Below, piece by piece: positions 34,348 to 42,966 of a DNA stretch of 64,000 bases; the stretch's first letter is position 1; each line of letters begins with the position of its first letter. The position numbers and the translations under genes are program-made. Source of the stretch: Nostoc sp. KVJ3 (GTDB lineage Bacteria; Cyanobacteriota; Cyanobacteriia; Cyanobacteriales; Nostocaceae). The stretch spans positions 62,001-126,000 of the forward strand of contig NZ_WWFG01000006.1 of the NCBI RefSeq assembly GCF_026127265.1. The letters are read 5' to 3'. The notes below the pieces were generated by a model. That model was given only the letters and a program-made list of their open reading frames with translations, was not told the origin of the DNA and ran no database searches.

Positions 34348-35208
34348 CTAATGTTTGTAAACTAAAAACCCCGCGATTGCATCTAAAAGTGCTTCTGGCT
34401 CATCTGCCCGAATCAAATGACTGCTATTCTCAAAAATTCTCAAATCGGCATTAGGAATTGCTTGAGCAATTTCTTCAGAAAACTCTGGAGCGCAAATCCA
34501 ATCATGCCGACCTGCAAGAACTAAAGTGGGTGCGGTAATTTTATGTAACTGGTCAAGAATATTGTAGTTGCGGAGGAAACCGCCAAAAGCAACATTAATC
34601 GCATCAACTGAGAGAATATTCCGGCTCCATGCAATGCCTGACTTAGTGGGATCATATCTTAGGGAATACATAGGTCCCAATACTTGAAAATACTGTCTTA
34701 GCTGTTCCTCATTTTCAAAGTTCCCATCCCAAAGTCGCTGAACGCTTGCTTTTTGTTCTTCAGTTCCTTTTGATGCTAGAATTTCCTTAGCTCTTTCTAA
34801 AAAGCCACTATGGGCTGCCGTGGCAATGACAATCAGATGAGAGACATTCTGAGGATAGCGAACTGCATAAGTTAGAGCCACCATACCACCGTAAGAACCG
34901 CCAATCACAACAATTTTGTCCAGACCAAGGTGTTGGCGCAACGCTTCCATATCTTCAACATTATTGTCTAGAGTATAGGTTTCTTTAGATCCACGGGCAG
35001 ACCTTCCTTGACCGCGATGGTCAAAATAGACTAGTTGTAGTTTTTGGCTTAAAGGCGAGAATGTTGGTTTAAAGGAAGTATGATCCGCACCAGGTCCCCC
35101 GTGAATTAGAAAAGCAACAGGTTTAGAGCAGATTTGATCGCCATCTACCACTAATGCAGAACCTTCCACATCAAAGAAAATCTCTGTATCTCGTATTTTC
35201 GCTCGCAT
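34348..35208 (-). CDS. Alpha/beta hydrolase, proline-iminopeptidase-like
   Basis: 286 residues with an alpha/beta-hydrolase fold: oxyanion segment FLIHGGPGADHTSF, FDHRGQGRSARG, nucleophile elbow VIGGSYGGMVAL (Ser in GGSYGG), an Asp in LVLAGRHDWICAPEF and a His in FENSSHLIRADEPE. HGGPG and DHRGQGRS are marks of the proline iminopeptidase subfamily, but many members are esterases or amidases. It is a single gene without clear partners. Confidence 0.9.
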   Translation of the reverse strand: MRAKIRDTEIFFDVEGSALVVDGDQICSKPVAFLIHGGPGADHTSFKPTFSPLSQKLQLVYFDHRGQGRSARGSKETYTLDNNVEDMEALRQHLGLDKIVVIGGSYGGMVALTYAVRYPQNVSHLIVIATAAHSGFLERAKEILASKGTEEQKASVQRLWDGNFENEEQLRQYFQVLGPMYSLRYDPTKSGIAWSRNILSVDAINVAFGGFLRNYNILDQLHKITAPTLVLAGRHDWICAPEFSEEIAQAIPNADLRIFENSSHLIRADEPEALLDAIAGFLVYKH

Positions 35209-35340
35209 TTTCGGGATTTTTTAGTTACTGTATCACTTAGAATACAGCGATGAAAACCTTTTTCTGCAAGGGATTCGACATATTCAGATGGAGCCAGTAT
35301 AGGGAGGAGTTGAAGATACTGCTGCCCATCTTCGGGGTAT

Positions 35341-35670
35341 ATGTGCTTTAGGTCTGGTGAGAATACTTTAGAAAACTTCAGCAATAATCCGTCAGAGTTA
35401 TTGGATAAAAATGATTATATCTTACATATTTATGCCTTGTATCTATTAGCACAATTTAGTGAAGCATTAGCCTATCCTCTGATTGTCAAGTCTTTTTCGG
35501 CTCCAGGGGACATCTCAATGGATGTAACCGGAGATATAGTAACTGAGGATTTAGGGAGAATATTTGCTTCTGTCAGTCATGGAAATATTGAACCACTAAA
35601 ACAACTAATATCAAATCAACAAATCAATGAATATGTCAGAAGTGCAGCATTAGAAGCGTTACTACCCTGA
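35341..35670 (+). CDS. DUF1186-family protein fragment
   Basis: 109 codons containing YALYLLAQFSEALAYPLIVK, DVTGDIVTEDLGRIFASV and EPLKQLISNQQINEYVRSAA, the core of DUF1186. Family members are normally longer at both ends. Here the frame stops at LLP where homologues continue, and the usual N-terminal region is missing, so it is probably a truncated relic. No function is known for the family. Confidence 0.55.
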   Translation: MCFRSGENTLENFSNNPSELLDKNDYILHIYALYLLAQFSEALAYPLIVKSFSAPGDISMDVTGDIVTEDLGRIFASVSHGNIEPLKQLISNQQINEYVRSAALEALLP

Positions 35671-36347
35671 CTTTCTTAATATACTGCAATACCGTTGAGT
35701 TAAGCATTTCTTCCTTCTCTTCTTTTGCATTCTTCTCTACAAGACACTATGGGTTCGCGTAGCATTTCGTAGAGAAGGCCGGTTGTAAAAAAAAACTGAC
35801 TACTTGAGGATGTGCATTATCCATAACCCTTTTAGAGACGTAGCACTGCTACGTCTCTATATTCATTTCCAGAGATATGCATTGAAAATTCGCGGGGGCG
35901 ATCGCACTTTCCCCCTTGCAAGCACTGCACTATGCATTTCCCAGTAGGACAGACTTGTTATTCGTGACAAGTTAAGATGAAATTCTTTTTGTCAATAGTA
36001 CTTGGCTAAAAATAAATGCTGGTGTGCGGGTATTCAATTAACTTGTGTAAATGCTTTTTTGGAATATTTTCACAACCACTTCAAACAAATATGAAGTGTG
36101 GCTATTTAATTAACTTGTGTAAATGCTTTTTCCGGTCAGGATAAATGGCGCTTGTTTTAATGACGCTTAGGCGTAGGCATCGTCAGCCCTAAAATTGTGT
36201 TTCCTACGTCTGTTTTTCGCAAAATTTTCAGCACTATTACTTATTGACAAATTGTTTATGACCTCAAACTGTCAATAACAGAATTGCTTAGTTCAAACTG
36301 CGATCGCCTCCATTAGAATCTCATTAGTTGCACCTGAGTTTTACTCT
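35671..36347. other. 677-bp spacer with interspersed and direct repeats
   Basis: No gene is supported. It contains the Nostoc palindromic repeat TTCTCTACAAGACACTATG with GCGTAGCATTTCGTAGAGAA near 35730-35780; GAGACGTAGC...GCTACGTCTC as an inverted repeat at about 35833-35858; and a 26-base direct repeat ATTAACTTGTGTAAATGC with flanks at about 36034-36060 and 36106-36132. Confidence 0.5.
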
Positions 36348-38282
36348 CTACCAATGCCTATCAAATCGCGAATGTCTTGAGAAATCGAACATATCGCTCA
36401 AATCGCCGATGGCTGGGCCATTAATCGGTACATAGGGATTTGTACGGCGGGTTTCAGGATTGGGTAGATTGTCACGACTACGACTGGTGAGTGGTGACAG
36501 TCTCCAATTCTTCTCGATAAACTTCAGAATTGAAACATGGTCATAATACGTATGAACAACGCGACCACCGCGAGAATATGGCGACACCACAATTAAAGGA
36601 ATCCGTGTTCCGTCGCCGAAGAAGTCGAGGGGCTGAATGTAGCCAGAATCGTAATATCCGCCACCTTCATCAACTGTAATCAGGATTGCTGTGTCTTTCC
36701 AGAGTTCGGGCTTGCTTTGAACCTCTTTGATAATCTTCTTAGTAAAAGCTTCAAACAGATCAAATTTTGATGATGCTGGATGACCGTCAAGTAAGCCACC
36801 AGGCTTCACAAAAGAAACGGCAGGCAGATAATTGTTGTGAATATCGTTATCCAGATCCGTGGTGTCCTTCAAATGCTCCGTTCGTACCTTCTCGTTCGCC
36901 ATAATTGATGTCACGTACTGGAAGGGGTTGCAAATGTTGCAATAGACGTTGGTGTTACTGGTGGGATTTTGAACGTATTTATTCCAACCTTCACCGTAGT
37001 ATCGCCACGAAATCCTCTTTTCCAACAACGCATCACCAATGGTGCGAATGGGTGACGGCGGGATCACAAAACCATTGTTAGTGACCCCGTTGTTAACTGT
37101 TCCGTTACCAAAATAGCCAGGATCGTAGTTGTTCAGCAGATAGTAGGTATTCGCTGCACAGTTAGACTTTGGTTTGTATGGGAGGGAATTCAGATAATTC
37201 AAAACAGGTCTTACCCCTGGCTGACTGGAGTCAGAACAATTGGTATAAGTACCACCAGAATAGCCATCCTGGGTGTAGAAGTTGTTGGTTCCAGGCTGCG
37301 GATTGGGATTCTCGATCTCATTTGGCGGCGGTGTCGCTGGATTGCCTTTACCATTGCTGTACCAAATGGCATCACCGATACCAATCATTACTGAGTTTGC
37401 GCCAGTGCCACCCATGACAGGTTGGTGGTAGTTATCGCTGATTGCATAGTTATCAGCCAGAGACTTGAAGTATGGCACATCTCCGTCATTGACGTTGTAG
37501 AAGCCCATAGAGGTAGCACCCTCCTTATCGGTGAAGGTCGAAAATGGCTTCCCATTGCTACCTGCACCAACACTTACCTCAACCCAAGGGAAAAGATCCT
37601 TAAGACAGCCACTAGGATTCTCTGCACTGGCATGGCTAATGCTGCAATCCACCTGCTGCCACATCTGATAGAAGCGGTGTACAGGGCTAGCTGCGTAAGC
37701 GTCATAATGCAGGCTAGGCGTTAATTGGAAAGGGCCACTCCGTAAGCTATTGACGTTCTGGATTCGGGTATCAACAGTACCACTCGGCAATCCAGTTGCA
37801 CCTGTCAGTAGCAGCTTGACATCCTCCGGTAGCAGCGCAGGTTCGGCAGCTTGGGCAGCAGCCAAGGTCTTAAAGGGAGGTGGATTTGTGTCACTTGCAA
37901 CTTTTCCACCACCAGCTTTCGGCGGTGGTAGCGTTGTATAGGGTTCTTTGTTAGCAGGACTTATCGAGAAAGTGTTGGTGACGGAAGCTTTATATTGAGT
38001 TGCTGCTTGGAAGTTTGGCCCAGGTCTTCCATTAGCATTGATAATGCCCTTGGATAACAGATTAGACACTGTCTGCCCTGATCGCGGTTGGTAAGTACCA
38101 AAGAGATGATCGAAGGTTCGGTTCTCGCCAACAATGACAATGACGTGTTTGATCGGAGTCAGGGTTCTAATCTCCTCAGCCTGGGCAAGAGTGGAGAATA
38201 TCGGCCCTCCAGTCAGCCCCATAATCACTGCACCGATAGATGCATAGTTTAAACATTTTTGTCTATCAGGTTTGGTCAACAT
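36348..38282 (-). CDS. Secreted phosphoesterase (phospholipase C/acid phosphatase family)
   Basis: 644 residues. A signal peptide is visible (hydrophobic GAVIMGLTGGPIFSTLAQA, cut near residue 35). The phosphoesterase signature follows: KHVIVIVGENRTFDHLFGTY at about 43-62 (metal-binding Glu-Asn), then YHQPVMGGTGANSVMIG, and near the C terminus LITVDEGGGYYDSG and PLIVVSPYSRGG. This family includes bacterial phospholipase C and the acid phosphatase AcpA; the substrate is not certain. It would act outside the cell or in the periplasm and release phosphate. Candidate Pho boxes lie upstream. Confidence 0.9.
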   Translation of the reverse strand: MLTKPDRQKCLNYASIGAVIMGLTGGPIFSTLAQAEEIRTLTPIKHVIVIVGENRTFDHLFGTYQPRSGQTVSNLLSKGIINANGRPGPNFQAATQYKASVTNTFSISPANKEPYTTLPPPKAGGGKVASDTNPPPFKTLAAAQAAEPALLPEDVKLLLTGATGLPSGTVDTRIQNVNSLRSGPFQLTPSLHYDAYAASPVHRFYQMWQQVDCSISHASAENPSGCLKDLFPWVEVSVGAGSNGKPFSTFTDKEGATSMGFYNVNDGDVPYFKSLADNYAISDNYHQPVMGGTGANSVMIGIGDAIWYSNGKGNPATPPPNEIENPNPQPGTNNFYTQDGYSGGTYTNCSDSSQPGVRPVLNYLNSLPYKPKSNCAANTYYLLNNYDPGYFGNGTVNNGVTNNGFVIPPSPIRTIGDALLEKRISWRYYGEGWNKYVQNPTSNTNVYCNICNPFQYVTSIMANEKVRTEHLKDTTDLDNDIHNNYLPAVSFVKPGGLLDGHPASSKFDLFEAFTKKIIKEVQSKPELWKDTAILITVDEGGGYYDSGYIQPLDFFGDGTRIPLIVVSPYSRGGRVVHTYYDHVSILKFIEKNWRLSPLTSRSRDNLPNPETRRTNPYVPINGPAIGDLSDMFDFSRHSRFDRHW

Positions 38283-38360
38283 GACATCACTAGAATGAAC
38301 TACCGAGAATTAAGAATAGTGATAGAGTATTAAAATGTGATTATGTTTTTAGTAAATATT

Positions 38361-38379
38361 CTTTAACAAAACCTTAACC
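38361..38379. promoter_or_regulatory. Candidate Pho box upstream of the phosphoesterase gene
   Basis: CTTTAACA-AAA-CCTTAACC: two 8-base boxes at an 11-base period, close to the cyanobacterial SphR/PhoB consensus (CTTAACCT-like repeats). It lies about 80 bases before the start codon at 38282, read on the opposite strand to the gene, which weakens the call. Confidence 0.35.
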
Positions 38380-38607
38380 CAAAATAGATGTAGTCTAGCT
38401 TTGGGGCTTCCAAAAATTAAATTACTCAATTTTTGCATCCAATAGCCTGGATTTCTCACCAGATTTATCAAACTGAAGTGCAGAGGTCGTAGGGGCGGGT
38501 TAAGCGAGACATTCATGAATGATGGATCATATCTGTTAACTCATGGCGTTGTAAGCCGGGACATTATCAGGATGAACTAACGCCACTGAAGTTAACTGCG
38601 ATCGCAG

Positions 38608-38751
38608 TCAGCCAGAGATTGGTCTGATCAGGGTCTTATGTTCATGCTTGGCAAGATAACCACCTTCTAATTCGTTCTGCTCAAAAGAAACTCCAATTAC
38701 CTCAAAAAGCTTGTTAGCAACATCTAAGGAAATTGATTTAGTCCACACCAT
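38608..38751 (-). CDS. Small unknown protein at the end of the ATPase operon
   Basis: 47 residues (MVWTKSISLDVANKLFEVIG...). ATG 38751 has a strong ribosome site, GGGAGGTAATT, inside the 3' end of the upstream gene, which it overlaps by 14 bases; this decides the start over a longer frame. Function unknown. Confidence 0.6.
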   Translation of the reverse strand: MVWTKSISLDVANKLFEVIGVSFEQNELEGGYLAKHEHKTLIRPISG

Positions 38752-39058
38752 AATTACCTCCCAATCCCGGAAAAAACTTACTCCAAACACTTTGCTCTTT
38801 TGAAGGTGATTCTTCTGAACTTAAAACATTCTCTAGCCTTCGCTGATTACTCTGAATCTCCTGCATATTAAAAGAATGAATCACCTGGGCTAACTCTGGA
38901 TTGTCTTCTAACAATTCAGCCTCAAAACTTAACTCCTGTTGCAACAGTTGAGCATTTCGGCGCAATAACATCTGCTGATTGTGTCGCTGTCTGATCAGGG
39001 ATTCAGTCAGGTATAATTGTTCTTCAAAACTCAAATCATCGTATTCGCTGTTATACAT
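38738..39058 (-). CDS. Unknown soluble protein, coiled-coil-rich
   Basis: 106 residues, mostly charged helix with a likely coiled coil (FEEQLYLTESLIRQRHNQQM, LLRRNAQLLQQELSFEAELL). It contains no membrane segment and no known motif. It lies 65 bases after the HNH gene in the same operon. Confidence 0.65.
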   Translation of the reverse strand: MYNSEYDDLSFEEQLYLTESLIRQRHNQQMLLRRNAQLLQQELSFEAELLEDNPELAQVIHSFNMQEIQSNQRRLENVLSSEESPSKEQSVWSKFFPGLGGNYGVD

Positions 39059-39123
39059 GAGAATTCTTCTCCGATTAACTTAAAACTTGATTTTTAGGAA
39101 AATTAACGGCACTGCTCAACTAA

Positions 39124-39573
39124 TTAAACACGTTTGATTCCTCCGTATAGTAATTGATACCCTAATCGTAATCTGATAATAAATTCGTCAGTATTACGAT
39201 TGCCCCAAACGGGATTACTAGGATTCTTAATCCAGTTAGTCGGACTATGGCAAATCTCATCATGACAACGGTAGCACGTAGGAAATGTTGAGACTCCAAT
39301 AATGTCATTCCCATAGTAAGCGTGATGGATTTCTTCACTTTTCTTAGTCAGGCAAACGATACAATAATTGTGAGTCCTCTTGTGTGCGATCGCTGCTTGT
39401 TTTCTATACTCTTTAGGATTACCATATCGAGCATTCCACTTTAATCTTCTATGTAGCCGAGATTTTCTAATAGTAATGTCACCCCCTTTTCGTTTAACTC
39501 TTGCCCCGTTAATTCTTGCCACTTCTGTTTGATTTCCTGAAAATGTGGTCTTCTTCCTAATTCTGTCGCCCAT
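39124..39573 (-). CDS. HNH-type endonuclease-like protein
   Basis: 149 residues as drawn. The C-terminal half has an HNH-like zinc and metal site: YCIVCLTKKSEEIHHAYYGN (CxxC, then HH) and CYRCHDEICHSPTNW (CxxCHxxxCH). The N-terminal 45 residues overlap the end of the ATPase gene in another frame (133 bases), so the true start may be further in, although no good ATG is seen there. It may nick or cut DNA for the system served by the neighbouring ATPase (inference). Confidence 0.75.
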   Translation of the reverse strand: MGDRIRKKTTFSGNQTEVARINGARVKRKGGDITIRKSRLHRRLKWNARYGNPKEYRKQAAIAHKRTHNYCIVCLTKKSEEIHHAYYGNDIIGVSTFPTCYRCHDEICHSPTNWIKNPSNPVWGNRNTDEFIIRLRLGYQLLYGGIKRV

Positions 39574-40988
39574 TTTCTAATTTCTTCATACCAGTCACAG
39601 TCAATCTGCTGTTGTGAGGATTGCTGATTATTTTTAGAACTACCAAGAGTGTCATCATTCGGTTTGGAATCTTGTTTTTGTTCCAGACCCTTGATATCAA
39701 ATTCTGGGATTAGGGCAACAAAGGGATTAGACCGAGTGGGAATCACCAAGGCATATCGAACTCCGGCTTTATCTAACATTTCACAAGCCTGTCGCAAGAT
39801 TTCAAGAATCTCCTTTTTAACGTTTACGAAATCCTGGGGATGGTCAATGATATAACTCGATGTCTGCCCCATCGCAATAAAGCAAACGTTTTTCAGAGAT
39901 GGGCGACTAAATCCAGTTTCTCCAGAGAGTGGGGACTGGCCCATAAACACCCCATGTCCTTTAAGTCCGGCGGTGAATTTGATCACATAGTTCCAAAAAC
40001 CTTGCAAGTCTTTGGCAGTGTCAGCATCAACCATTCCTGGAAGTCCTTTACCACCACCAAATACAGAGTCCACCTCATCCTGAGCAAGAAATAATTCGGG
40101 AACACCCTGACATTCACCACCAACAATTGATACTCTGGCTTTCTGCTTGTCAATTTGGTCTGTGGCAAAGATGATCCAATTTTTTAATTCTTTCATGCCG
40201 TCAAACTTACGGCTAAACTTGCACAGCCATCTGGTGACATCATCCTTTGGATCGCTGCCGATGACAATTGCTGGTGTTTGAGATTTTGCAGCAATTTTGT
40301 TGATAATCACCCCAGCCAGCGTAGACTTCCCAGATTGTGTTCCACCAGAAAGGTAAAAATGATGATTACTGCGAAGAGTCATATTTTGATTAGATGCAGC
40401 ATTACACAGTTCATCAATCCAAGCACCATCAATTCTGATGTAACCAGGATAATTTGCTGCTAGGGCTTGCAGAATTTTCATCGCACCCGGATTAATCACG
40501 GACTGCACCGACTCTTCATCGATGTCAGCAATATCGGGATTGGGAATACCAGTCGGTGAAGGTGATTGTTGTGCTGGTGGTTCTGGGAGTGTAACCAACC
40601 CTTGCAACTGATATTCAGCAATCCACCGGGGGCGCTCACTAACGGGCAAGCGATTCACGTAATCAGCAACTCGGCGTTTGGCAGCGATCGCAGTCGTAAC
40701 ATAATCATAAACAGCCTCACCTTGTAAATGCTGTTTAAGTGATTTCAGGTCAGTTTCTAGCAAAGACTGGTAAACTTTTTCCTTACTTTCGCTGATTTGG
40801 GCGGATACCCCAAATAAGCCAGCACTCACTGTTCCAGCACCAAGTAGCATCCCGGTTGTTATTCGGTCAGTGTTTAAGAAAAAAGGAGCAGACAGACATA
40901 ATACTGCACTCGCTCCTAAAGAACATAAGATAGTTCGTTCTGCATGAATGGCACTACTAGCAGTTAATCGTTCCAGTTCAAATGTCAT
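39441..40988 (-). CDS. FtsK/HerA/T4CP-like P-loop ATPase with N-terminal membrane segments
   Basis: 515 residues. Two hydrophobic segments lie at about 20-38 and 45-63. A cytoplasmic P-loop domain follows: Walker A LSGGTQSGKSTLAGV at 213-227, a Walker-B-like ELFLAQDEVDSV, and GHGVFMGQSPLSGE as sensor region. The C-terminal 80 residues may form a winged helix (ATELGRRPHFQEIKQKWQEL). This layout suits DNA-pumping or coupling ATPases of conjugation systems. No relaxase or type IV secretion genes are in view, so it could instead serve plasmid segregation. It starts 2 bases after the stop of a small membrane-protein gene. Confidence 0.8.
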   Translation of the reverse strand: MTFELERLTASSAIHAERTILCSLGASAVLCLSAPFFLNTDRITTGMLLGAGTVSAGLFGVSAQISESKEKVYQSLLETDLKSLKQHLQGEAVYDYVTTAIAAKRRVADYVNRLPVSERPRWIAEYQLQGLVTLPEPPAQQSPSPTGIPNPDIADIDEESVQSVINPGAMKILQALAANYPGYIRIDGAWIDELCNAASNQNMTLRSNHHFYLSGGTQSGKSTLAGVIINKIAAKSQTPAIVIGSDPKDDVTRWLCKFSRKFDGMKELKNWIIFATDQIDKQKARVSIVGGECQGVPELFLAQDEVDSVFGGGKGLPGMVDADTAKDLQGFWNYVIKFTAGLKGHGVFMGQSPLSGETGFSRPSLKNVCFIAMGQTSSYIIDHPQDFVNVKKEILEILRQACEMLDKAGVRYALVIPTRSNPFVALIPEFDIKGLEQKQDSKPNDDTLGSSKNNQQSSQQQIDCDWYEEIRKWATELGRRPHFQEIKQKWQELTGQELNEKGVTLLLENLGYIED

Positions 40989-40990
40989 TT

Positions 40991-41278
40991 TTACCTCACC
41001 CCTAAAGCGACACCAGCTGCAACTAAAGTCAAGAAGATAAACAGAAATATTACTCCAGGCATCAAGCCGATGGTGAAAGTCTTGCGGTTGAAGCCGAATC
41101 CTTTGACGACTAAGCCAGCAAAGTTAAAGAAACCAACTGCCAAACCGCAAATGCAAATCATGCCAATGATCCACACCAAGAATTGACTGACTGGGCTAGC
41201 AACTGACAAAAAACCCATCAACATTGACAGCCCGACTCCAGAGACGGTATATCCAACGAAAGATAGTTTTATCTGCAT
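40991..41278 (-). CDS. Small multi-pass membrane protein
   Basis: 95 residues with three hydrophobic segments: VSGVGLSMLMGFLSVA at about 10-25, FLVWIIGMICICGLAVGFF at 33-51 and GVIFLFIFLTLVAAGVAL at 75-92. It ends two bases before the ATPase start, so translation is probably linked. It could form the membrane platform of the ATPase. Not recognised as a known family. Confidence 0.75.
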   Translation of the reverse strand: MQIKLSFVGYTVSGVGLSMLMGFLSVASPVSQFLVWIIGMICICGLAVGFFNFAGLVVKGFGFNRKTFTIGLMPGVIFLFIFLTLVAAGVALGVR

Positions 41279-41294
41279 ATATAGCTAGCTCCGG

Positions 41295-41474
41295 TTAACA
41301 ATTTGGGGGAGGCACAAGAACAACAATGCTGTCCCTAATCTCAGTCCGGGAGAAGTATAAATTATCCCCTTTGGTGTTTCGACAAATATATGCCTCTTTG
41401 TCCGGGGGTTCTGGTTGACAGTTTTCTTCTACCGTGTAAGTATCACCACAAAATCTAAAAGTTTTTTTCAGCAT
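41295..41474 (-). CDS. 59-residue cysteine-containing protein
   Basis: A short frame between the 146-residue and 95-residue genes: MLKKTFRFCGDTYTVEENCQ, then PEPPDKEAYICRNTKGDNLY and a tail ending PPPNC. ATG 41474 follows the upstream stop by three bases, and GAAAG stands just before it. Four cysteines are spread along it. The tight fit in the operon supports a real gene; function unknown. Confidence 0.6.
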   Translation of the reverse strand: MLKKTFRFCGDTYTVEENCQPEPPDKEAYICRNTKGDNLYFSRTEIRDSIVVLVPPPNC

Positions 41475-41477
41475 CTT

Positions 41478-41918
41478 TCAAAACCTGAAACTATCTCCCA
41501 CTTCATCAAACGCTTTTTCGTATCCTCCAAGTTGACGCTGCTGTTCCTGGGAACCGAAGGCATGACGAATTACCGCTTCCCCATGTAACGCCCTGGTTCG
41601 CTGCAAATCCTCCTCAATCTTCATGGCTTCTTGAGAATATGCCAACTGGTTTTTATACATCTCTGCCAAGGATTGCAACTGCTTGAGCTTGTGTCGGGAG
41701 AACTTTGTATGCAGCCACTTCTGTGCTTTTAGAGTACCAGCTACTTCTGCCTCATCCAGAACCTGCTGTGCTGTAGTATAAGCTGGCAATGTGTAGCGTT
41801 CGCGGATTGATGAAGGGAGGTTTCCTTCAATTTGTGTTGCATCCCCGACTCTTAAATCCGTTGATACTACTCCATCACCTTTCCCGCCAAATAAACCAGG
41901 AAGCCATTTTCCTAACAT
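41478..41918 (-). CDS. Unknown helical protein
   Basis: 146 residues. It opens with MLGKWLPGLFGGKGDG (possibly amphipathic), then a long helical stretch, LQSLAEMYKNQLAYSQEAMK and IEEDLQRTRALHGEAVIRHA, likely coiled coil. No motif is recognised. It is part of the compact reverse-strand operon and probably a structural or adaptor component. Confidence 0.7.
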   Translation of the reverse strand: MLGKWLPGLFGGKGDGVVSTDLRVGDATQIEGNLPSSIRERYTLPAYTTAQQVLDEAEVAGTLKAQKWLHTKFSRHKLKQLQSLAEMYKNQLAYSQEAMKIEEDLQRTRALHGEAVIRHAFGSQEQQRQLGGYEKAFDEVGDSFRF

Positions 41919-41934
41919 TCTTTTCTCCCCCCTA

Positions 41935-42255
41935 CTACTTAAAATTGGTATAACTCTCTTGCACTTGTTGAACTTGTGAGCCGATATATCGGGTTATGCC
42001 ATATATGCCCATGAACGAAAACATCAATACTGTTATTGCTGCGATCGCAGTTTGAGCCATCATTCCCCGTTGCATTAACTCCTCAATCTGTCTATTGGAC
42101 TGCGATCGCGTTCTCGACTCATCAATAATTTGCTGGACTACCAGGAATTCTTCTGTTGTCAGGTTTTCTAGTGTTAAGCCGGACAGACTCAACTCGCCGT
42201 CCTTCTTCAGGTGAATATTTAATGCTTTGCGATGGGTTTGGTCTTGTTGCTCCAT
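41935..42255 (-). CDS. Single-pass membrane protein with N-terminal soluble domain
   Basis: 106 residues. The soluble N terminus (NIHLKKDGELSLSGLTLENL) leads into a helix and one membrane segment, IAAITVLMFSFMGIYGI, at about 71-87, followed by a short tail. It overlaps the preceding small membrane gene by 134 bases in another frame. Unknown function. Confidence 0.65.
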   Translation of the reverse strand: MEQQDQTHRKALNIHLKKDGELSLSGLTLENLTTEEFLVVQQIIDESRTRSQSNRQIEELMQRGMMAQTAIAAITVLMFSFMGIYGITRYIGSQVQQVQESYTNFK

Positions 42256-42334
42256 ATATTGCCACGCCCAAAACGAGGGTTAATAGCAGCAAATTTAGTA
42301 CTGCTGCTAATCCAATGAATTTATTCGGCTGCAT
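42122..42334 (-). CDS. Small single-pass membrane protein
   Basis: 70 residues from ATG 42334 (MQPNKFIGLAAVLNLLLLTL...), with one membrane segment near the N terminus and a charged tail rich in Arg. A longer frame starts at 42385. It overlaps the genes on both sides, which makes the call less certain, although heavy overlap is the pattern of this operon. Confidence 0.5.
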   Translation of the reverse strand: MQPNKFIGLAAVLNLLLLTLVLGVAIYGATRPNPSQSIKYSPEEGRRVESVRLNTRKPDNRRIPGSPANY

Positions 42335-42830
42335 TTGTTGGGCTAATGCCGAAAATACCCGCAACGAGTTCGTCACCGATTGCACGAAAGGAATCTACAT
42401 CAGCTTCCTCCTCCATCGCCTTTTCAACAAACTTACTCACCACGTCTTTGGGAGCATTGCGAATCGTTGATAACAACTGGTCGGCTTTATCAGTTGTATA
42501 AGCATCAATCCCGACGTTGAGAACATCTTCTAAGGATTGAATTTCTTGGTTTGAAACCTGAGAAGCATGAGCGATCGCTCCTTGCAATGGAGGGGTGGAT
42601 TTACGACGGGGTGAGTTTTTACCGAGTTTACTATTGCCATTTTTGGACTTGCCATTAGCAGTGGTCAGGGCAGTTGATTTCTTGTTTTGTGCAACTTGAA
42701 TTGCCACTTCTTGGGCTTCGGCATCATTCAAATTATCAACATCCATGCCAATAGTTGATGCGGCGGACAAAATATCGCCCTCATCGAACTCAATCCCTTG
42801 CAAAGTAAGTATTTGTTTGATTTTTTCCAT
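42321..42830 (-). CDS. First gene of the ATPase operon, unknown
   Basis: 169 residues with a basic linker (KSKNGNSKLGKNSPRRKSTP, about 58-77) between two helical acidic parts, the first being QGIEFDEGDILSAASTIGMD. No membrane segment or recognised motif. Its start lies next to a divergent control region shared with the RHH gene at 42967, so RHH control of this operon is plausible. Confidence 0.7.
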   Translation of the reverse strand: MEKIKQILTLQGIEFDEGDILSAASTIGMDVDNLNDAEAQEVAIQVAQNKKSTALTTANGKSKNGNSKLGKNSPRRKSTPPLQGAIAHASQVSNQEIQSLEDVLNVGIDAYTTDKADQLLSTIRNAPKDVVSKFVEKAMEEEADVDSFRAIGDELVAGIFGISPTNAAE

Positions 42831-42966
42831 ATTATTTTGTTTCTTATATGGTACTACACCACTAATATAGTCTATATGGGCTTCATATCACATAAGAACC
42901 AAAAATATTTATTTGTAGGGTTCTTGTCCCACAACCAATCTCATTTGATAATTTGGGTGATTAAGT
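42831..42966. promoter_or_regulatory. Divergent control region with inverted repeat
   Basis: AAGAACC (about 42894-42900) and GGTTCTT (about 42919-42925) form inverted arms 18 bases apart, next to TCTATATGGGCTTCATATCA. It lies between the ATPase operon and the RHH gene, a likely operator for the RHH protein (inference). Confidence 0.45.

Noticed and set aside
35151..35384. Reverse 77-aa frame upstream of the hydrolase
   Set aside because: It overlaps the DUF1186 frame and the hydrolase start; part of it (HIYPEDGQQYLQLLPILAPS) looks protein-like, but no family could be named.
38608..42830. Complete conjugation system
   Set aside because: Only a coupling-type ATPase is seen; no relaxase, VirB4, pilin or mating-pair genes were found in the window.
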